In this document: positions 5,946 to 9,497 of the stretch, one piece after another
Layout: each line of letters starts with the position of its first letter
Numbering within the stretch: position 1 is the first letter of the stretch
Source of the DNA: an uncultured Selenomonas sp.
GTDB taxonomy: Bacteria > Bacillota > Negativicutes > Selenomonadales > Selenomonadaceae
Reading direction: 5' to 3'
Assembly (NCBI GenBank): GCA_937915915.1
Contig: CALGGN010000364.1
Location: 1 to 9,497 of the forward strand
Length of the DNA: 9,497 nt
Notes under the pieces: model-generated
Seen by the model: only the letters and a program-made list of their open reading frames with translations
Databases searched by the model: none
Told to the model about the DNA's origin: nothing
Position numbers and translations under genes: made by a program

Positions 5946-8450
5946 TCATAATACACCGCGAAAATAGTGCCCACGGGTGAAGTCTCTTCCCTCTTTGGCT
6001 TGGATATCATCCTGCATACGTTCCAGTTCTTTTGGGGACAGAAGCTTTATCTCCTGATAGGAACGGATGGCCTCTGCCAGTTCCTCCCCTTCCATGCCGC
6101 GGCCTTCGATGCGGATGCGCCGGATGCCTGCCGCGCCGAAATCCGCTGCGTAGGGCAGCATGGAAAGCATTTTGCTGTTCAGCACATGCATGCGGCAGAA
6201 CTGATCCATGACCAGGGGGAATTCCACCTGCTTGCGATCCCGCAGGAAGTATTTCCCCACGCGGCAGGGACGGCTGCATGCCTCATCCCCCAAACCACCC
6301 AAGAAGCTTCCCGTCACGCAGTAGGAGGACACCATGAGCTCCAATCTGCCGTGCACGATACATTCCAAGGGAAGGGGACTCGCTTCCGCCAGCGCCAGGA
6401 TCTGCTTCCAGTTCAGCTCCGGCGAAAGCGTCGCACCTGCAACGCCGTATTCTTTCAAGAACGCCAAGGTCAAACGGTTATAGGAAATCAAGGAGTAATC
6501 CGTATAGACAGGCGTTTGTGACAGCCGCTTCGCAAGGTGCAATGTACCGATATTGTGTACGTAAATGCCATCCGCGCGGCATTCCCCCGCCACTGAAAGA
6601 ATCTGCTCCAGTGCCTTCTGCTCCGGCTCGCGCACGATGCGAGGCGTATTGAAATACAGTTTCCTGTCTGCTTTATGGGCAAGCTCTGCGGCCTCCCGAT
6701 AAACATTGGGGGAAAGTGCCTCATGCCGATAGGATTCCCCTCCGAAGAGAACAGCATCCGCACCTGCCGTCAAAGCCATCTGCAGCAGGGGAATGCTGTC
6801 AACGGCCACGGAGAGCGCTGCAGGAGAGACATCCCTTGGCGAAAACTTCTTTCCCGTCCATGACGAAAAATTGCTGTCCCCCGAAAGCAAAGGGCGCTCA
6901 TAGGACATGAGCCGCAGTTTTTCCAGCCCGGAAACGGCTTTTCTTCTTGCCTCATTGATCTCGCTCACGGGAACCATGATATTCTCCCCAAGTTCCACGG
7001 AAAGCTGCTCCAGGGAAAAAATGGTGGTTCCCATGCGGTTCAGTTGTTTTTGGAGTGTCTCCCGGGTGAGGGGCTGTTTTCGCGCTTTCTCCGCAATGAA
7101 ATCCGTCTCAGCCGCAGCACAGTTTCCCTCCGCATCCGTCAACTCGATGCGCATCGGCTTTCCGAGCTCCGCTTTTACGAAGGCCGTCACCGGAATCCGC
7201 CGCACAGGCGCGCCCGATTGGAAGAAAGATTTCGCATGTGCCATCAGCTTCGCATCGTAGACCTTGAACACGCGGTCATGTACGCGAACTGCCGAAGGAA
7301 CGGTGAAACACACCTCCTGTTTCGGCATGCCGCCGGAAAGGCTGCTCCCCTTCCTGTCCGAGAGCGCGTCGATATGCGCGGTCACCCTTCCGCCGACCTT
7401 CACCCAGAAATCCACCTGATCCCCGATGGAAAGCTCCTCCGACAGCCTGACCGTCACCCGTTTTTTCTCCCTGTCATAGGCTGTCACGCGTCCGATCAAA
7501 AGACCCCGATTGTTTGGCCTCCGATCGCTCATCATATCTTTTCCCGGCGTACCCTCCAGATAGGCTGTCGTGAAATCACGGTTGAAGATCTGCGCCAGAC
7601 GGCGGTGCTGCTCCTCCGTCACCCCATAGCTGCCATTCCGCTCATAGCGGTCGATCGCCTGCCGATAGGTATCCACCACCGTTGCCACATATTCCGGACG
7701 CTTCATACGTCCCTCGATCTTGAGGGAACGCACCCCCGCAGAGATGAGCTCCGGCAATACGTCAATGGTATTCATATCCCTGGGCGAGAGCAGATATTCG
7801 CCTGCCTTGCCATCCAGAAGATTCCTGCCCCCTTCATCCACCAGCGCGTAGGGCAGACGGCAGGGCTGGGCGCAGCGTCCCCGATTGCCGGAGCGTCCGC
7901 CGATGAGGCTGCTCATCAGGCACTGTCCCGAATAGCATACACAAAGAGCCCCATGCATGAAGGTCTCGATCTCGGCCTTTGCATGGGCGCAGATATACCG
8001 TATTTCCTTTAGGCTCAATTCCCTTGATAGGACGACGCGGGAGAACCCCAGCTCCTCCAGGGCCCGTACGCCTTCCAGATTGTGCACGGTCATCTGGGTG
8101 CTGGCATGAAGCGGCAGAGCCGGCACCAGCTCCCCGGCCAGCTTTGCCACGCCCAGATCCTGCACCAGCACGGCATCAGCCCGCGCCTCGTACAGGAATC
8201 GAAGATACGAGGCAAGCTCCGGCAACTCCCCGTCGCCCACGATGGTATTCACCGTCACGTGCACCGCAACGTGCCTGAGATGTGCGTAGCGGATAGCGTC
8301 ACGCAGCCCGTCTGCGTCGAAGTTGTCCGCGTATGCGCGGGCCCCGAAAGCTCTTCCGCCCATATACACCGCGTCAGCGCCTGCGGCAAACGCGGCCTTC
8401 ATGGACTCCATGCTGCCGGCAGGCGATAAAAGTTCAGGTCTTTCGATCAT
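5946..8450 (-). CDS. U32-family protein with DUF3656-like middle region, RlhA-like
   Basis: Large member of the U32 'peptidase' family, 834 residues from ATG 8448-8450, or 837 from an upstream in-frame TTG at 8457-8459. Residue numbers count from the TTG. Characterised U32 proteins RlhA and TrhP are RNA hydroxylases (23S rRNA C2501 and tRNA wobble uridine) needing prephenate, and this paralogue resembles RlhA in having a U32 barrel plus an extra domain. The U32 signature lies at 165-184 (ETFMHG then ALCVCYSGQC). Cys173, Cys180, Cys196 and Cys200 have the spacing of the conserved cysteine set proposed to bind an iron-sulphur cluster. A beta-rich DUF3656-like region follows (about 315-520), then a second, degenerate copy of the barrel (about 545-805). 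I prefer the ATG because TAGG touches the TTG, but neither start has a good ribosome binding site. The gene heads the operon with the ROK kinase and mutS2. The exact RNA target is not determinable here. Confidence 0.9.
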   Translation of the reverse strand: MIERPELLSPAGSMESMKAAFAAGADAVYMGGRAFGARAYADNFDADGLRDAIRYAHLRHVAVHVTVNTIVGDGELPELASYLRFLYEARADAVLVQDLGVAKLAGELVPALPLHASTQMTVHNLEGVRALEELGFSRVVLSRELSLKEIRYICAHAKAEIETFMHGALCVCYSGQCLMSSLIGGRSGNRGRCAQPCRLPYALVDEGGRNLLDGKAGEYLLSPRDMNTIDVLPELISAGVRSLKIEGRMKRPEYVATVVDTYRQAIDRYERNGSYGVTEEQHRRLAQIFNRDFTTAYLEGTPGKDMMSDRRPNNRGLLIGRVTAYDREKKRVTVRLSEELSIGDQVDFWVKVGGRVTAHIDALSDRKGSSLSGGMPKQEVCFTVPSAVRVHDRVFKVYDAKLMAHAKSFFQSGAPVRRIPVTAFVKAELGKPMRIELTDAEGNCAAAETDFIAEKARKQPLTRETLQKQLNRMGTTIFSLEQLSVELGENIMVPVSEINEARRKAVSGLEKLRLMSYERPLLSGDSNFSSWTGKKFSPRDVSPAALSVAVDSIPLLQMALTAGADAVLFGGESYRHEALSPNVYREAAELAHKADRKLYFNTPRIVREPEQKALEQILSVAGECRADGIYVHNIGTLHLAKRLSQTPVYTDYSLISYNRLTLAFLKEYGVAGATLSPELNWKQILALAEASPLPLECIVHGRLELMVSSYCVTGSFLGGLGDEACSRPCRVGKYFLRDRKQVEFPLVMDQFCRMHVLNSKMLSMLPYAADFGAAGIRRIRIEGRGMEGEELAEAIRSYQEIKLLSPKELERMQDDIQAKEGRDFTRGHYFRGVL

Positions 8451-8462
8451 TTCATTCAACCT

Positions 8463-8493
8463 AAAAGAGGCTGCCGTGATAAACGGCAGCCTC
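8463..8493 (-). terminator. Rho-independent terminator after zapA
   Basis: On the minus strand GAGGCTGCCGT and ACGGCAGCCTC form a perfect 11-bp stem around a 5-base loop (TTATC), followed directly by TTTT. It lies 8 bases past the zapA stop codon. The plus-strand side has no comparable T run, so it acts on leftward transcription. It ends only 3 bases before the TTG and 12 bases before the ATG of the U32 gene, leaving little room for a promoter there. Confidence 0.88.
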
Positions 8494-8501
8494 GGAAATC
8501 T

Positions 8502-8912
8502 TTAACGTGCGCTCCGGCCGGCATTTCTCTCCTCCAGCCTCACGATCTGCTTCTGGAGCTCTACTATCTCGTCCTTCAGCTTCTCGATCTCCTTGTCAGA
8601 ATTCTCGATCCTGACCTGGGAGGAAACCAGCTCGTGCTTCATGTCGTACTCCGTGCGGTCCTTCTCGCTTATCTCGGACTCAAGTTCCGCGATCCTCTTC
8701 TTCGCTTTATGGTAATCGTCCGCCATATTCAGCTCAAGGAGCGTCTTCTGCATATCGGCTCCCATGCGCTTGAAACCGGGGACGCTGTTCAGCTCTGTGA
8801 TCTTATTATTGATATATGATGCGATCGTCTGGAGATATTCTTCGCTCTCATAACCGCTTAAGGTGTACACCTTGCCGCCGATGAGTACCTGTACGTCATT
8901 TCTTGAAGACAT
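8502..8912 (-). CDS. zapA: Cell division protein ZapA
   Basis: A 136-residue cytoplasmic protein that binds FtsZ filaments and promotes Z-ring bundling. The N-terminal globular ZapA domain (about 1-65) starts NDVQVLIGGKVYTLSGYESE, followed by the helix around YLQTIASYINNKI (27-37). The rest (about 66-130) is a long Glu/Lys-rich coiled coil that would form the dimer or tetramer stalk; the tail ends NAGRSAR. At 136 residues it is longer than the 85-110 usual in Bacillus or E. coli and matches the extended form I associate with Lachnospiraceae. The ATG is fixed by the conserved start of the fold. AAGGAG (8926-8931) is the best ribosome binding site, but its 13-base spacing is long. The gene has its own promoter and terminator, so it appears monocistronic. 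Lysine is nearly always AAG and glutamate mostly GAG, more biased than in the genes to the left. Confidence 0.92.
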   Translation of the reverse strand: MSSRNDVQVLIGGKVYTLSGYESEEYLQTIASYINNKITELNSVPGFKRMGADMQKTLLELNMADDYHKAKKRIAELESEISEKDRTEYDMKHELVSSQVRIENSDKEIEKLKDEIVELQKQIVRLEERNAGRSAR

Positions 8913-8950
8913 AGTGCTGCCTGCTCTCCTTCTCTCACAAATTTAAAACC

Positions 8951-8978
8951 ATTATAACCTATATTCCGGCAAAGTCAA
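8951..8978 (-). promoter_or_regulatory. Strong sigma-A-type promoter of zapA
   Basis: On the minus strand a perfect -10 box TATAAT (8951-8956) lies 16 bases from a -35 box TTGACT (8973-8978, 5 of 6 consensus matches). Shifting the -35 by one base gives TTTGAC at 17 bases. The start would be near 8944, with about 30 bases of leader before the zapA ATG. The surrounding AT-rich stretch contrasts with the GC-rich flanks. It occupies the 123-bp gap between ruvB and zapA, in which I see nothing else convincing. Confidence 0.8.
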
Positions 8979-9035
8979 ATATCTTGCTCCGTTTATAAAA
9001 AGCCTTCCGCTTAAATATGCCGCGGCCGGCGCTTT

Positions 9036-9497
9036 CTATGCCCCGCTTTCCAGATGCGCCATGCCTCTCTCGGTGACCACCCTGCCGCGCGGGGTCCTCT
9101 GCAGGAAACCGCACTGTATGAGATATGGCTCCCAAAAGGCTTCAAACGTACCGGGATCTTCGCCGAGCGCGGCTGCCAGGGTGTCAAGCCCTACAGGACC
9201 GCCTCCGAACTTAAGCGCGATAGTCCCGAGGATATTACGGTCGCCCTGGTCAAGCCCGTACTTGTCAACATCCAGAAGATCCAGCGCTTCGTTAGCGACC
9301 TTCCCGGTTATCACGCCGTCATATCGCACCTGGGCGAAATCCCTGACACGCTTTAGCAGGCGGTTCGCTATCCTCGGCGTACCTCTTGAACGTCTCGCGA
9401 GCTCCGCTGTGCCGTACTCGTCGATAGATACCCGGAGTACCCTCGCGGAACGGCTGATGATCTCGGAAAGCTCAGCTGTCGTATAGTATTCCAGCCT
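9036..9497 (-). CDS. ruvB: Holliday junction helicase RuvB, C-terminal part (cut by window end)
   Basis: Motor subunit of the RuvABC complex that drives branch migration of Holliday junctions with ATP. The visible 153 residues are the last part of a protein usually about 330-350 long. They begin in the small AAA+ lid domain (RLEYYTTAELSEIISRSARV). The sensor-2 stretch is RSRGTPRIANRLLKRVRDFA, and GTPRIANR is diagnostic of RuvB. A C-terminal winged-helix DNA-binding domain follows, with KFGGGPVGLDTLAAALGED and the conserved finish FLQRTPRGRVVTERG. Reading is open to the window edge with no start codon, so Walker A and B lie outside. No clear terminator is seen after its TAG stop; zapA follows 123 bp on with its own promoter. 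Arginine is AGA or AGG in 9 of 17 cases and isoleucine is ATA in 3 of 8, unlike the ROK kinase to the left. Confidence 0.96.
   Translation of the reverse strand, partial: RLEYYTTAELSEIISRSARVLRVSIDEYGTAELARRSRGTPRIANRLLKRVRDFAQVRYDGVITGKVANEALDLLDVDKYGLDQGDRNILGTIALKFGGGPVGLDTLAAALGEDPGTFEAFWEPYLIQCGFLQRTPRGRVVTERGMAHLESGA

Noticed and set aside
3831..5951. A 706-codon open frame on the plus strand across the mutS2 5' half and the ROK gene.
   Set aside because: It lies wholly opposite two well-supported genes. Its translation is rich in His, Arg, Cys and Leu with no recognisable domain, as expected for the mirror frame of GC-rich coding DNA.
8457..8459. TTG as the start of the U32 gene.
   Set aside because: TAGG directly touches this codon, leaving no spacing for a ribosome binding site. 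The ATG nine bases on has AGG at 9 bases and gives the usual short N-terminus. It is not fully excluded.
8990..9035. Possible terminator after ruvB (short GC palindromes, then AAGC / GCTTTTT).
   Set aside because: The stems are only about 4 bp and the two parts do not combine into one convincing hairpin followed by T residues.
1..9497. Any undescribed defence, mobile or toxin-antitoxin system.
   Set aside because: Almost all bases are accounted for by conserved housekeeping genes with small gaps. There are no direct or inverted repeats of mobile-element type, no integrase or transposase motifs, and no CRISPR-like repeats.

Overview
This 9.5 kb window is compact bacterial chromosomal DNA of moderately high GC. 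Every supported gene is on the minus strand. Read in the direction of transcription (right to left) the order is: ruvB (C-terminal part only), zapA, a U32-family RlhA-like protein, a ROK-family sugar kinase, mutS2, a class A penicillin-binding protein (PBP1A type) and tyrS (N-terminal part only). All genes look intact apart from the two cut by the window ends. There are no RNA genes, CRISPR arrays, insertion sequences or phage genes, and no intergenic gap exceeds about 125 bp.

The gene content points to the Bacillota in the broad sense. mutS2 with a C-terminal Smr domain, the ruvB-zapA-U32 order and the long U32 protein are all typical of that group. From remembered family sequences, the left part (bases 1 to about 8460) looks most like Negativicutes (Selenomonas and relatives), while ruvB and zapA look most like Lachnospiraceae. 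This impression could not be tested by search. It is supported by a shift in codon use and by an awkward join: a strong terminator ends 3 to 13 bases before the U32 start codons, with no visible promoter and only a poor ribosome binding site.

Transcription units: (1) ruvB at the right edge. (2) zapA, with its own strong sigma-A-type promoter and an 11-bp-stem terminator. (3) U32, ROK kinase and mutS2, with gaps of only 15 and 9 bp, so almost certainly one operon. (4) PBP1A and tyrS, with a good extended -10 promoter just after mutS2; tyrS follows after 48 bp with no terminator between.

The products are housekeeping proteins. They cover recombination (RuvB), Z-ring assembly (ZapA), probable RNA hydroxylation (U32/RlhA-like), sugar phosphorylation (ROK), DNA or ribosome quality control (MutS2), cell-wall synthesis (PBP1A) and translation (TyrS). 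I found no convincing undescribed system. The best second looks are the junction near 8460-8500, the two-barrel architecture of the U32 protein, the zinc-motif-less ROK kinase and the long low-complexity tail of the PBP.
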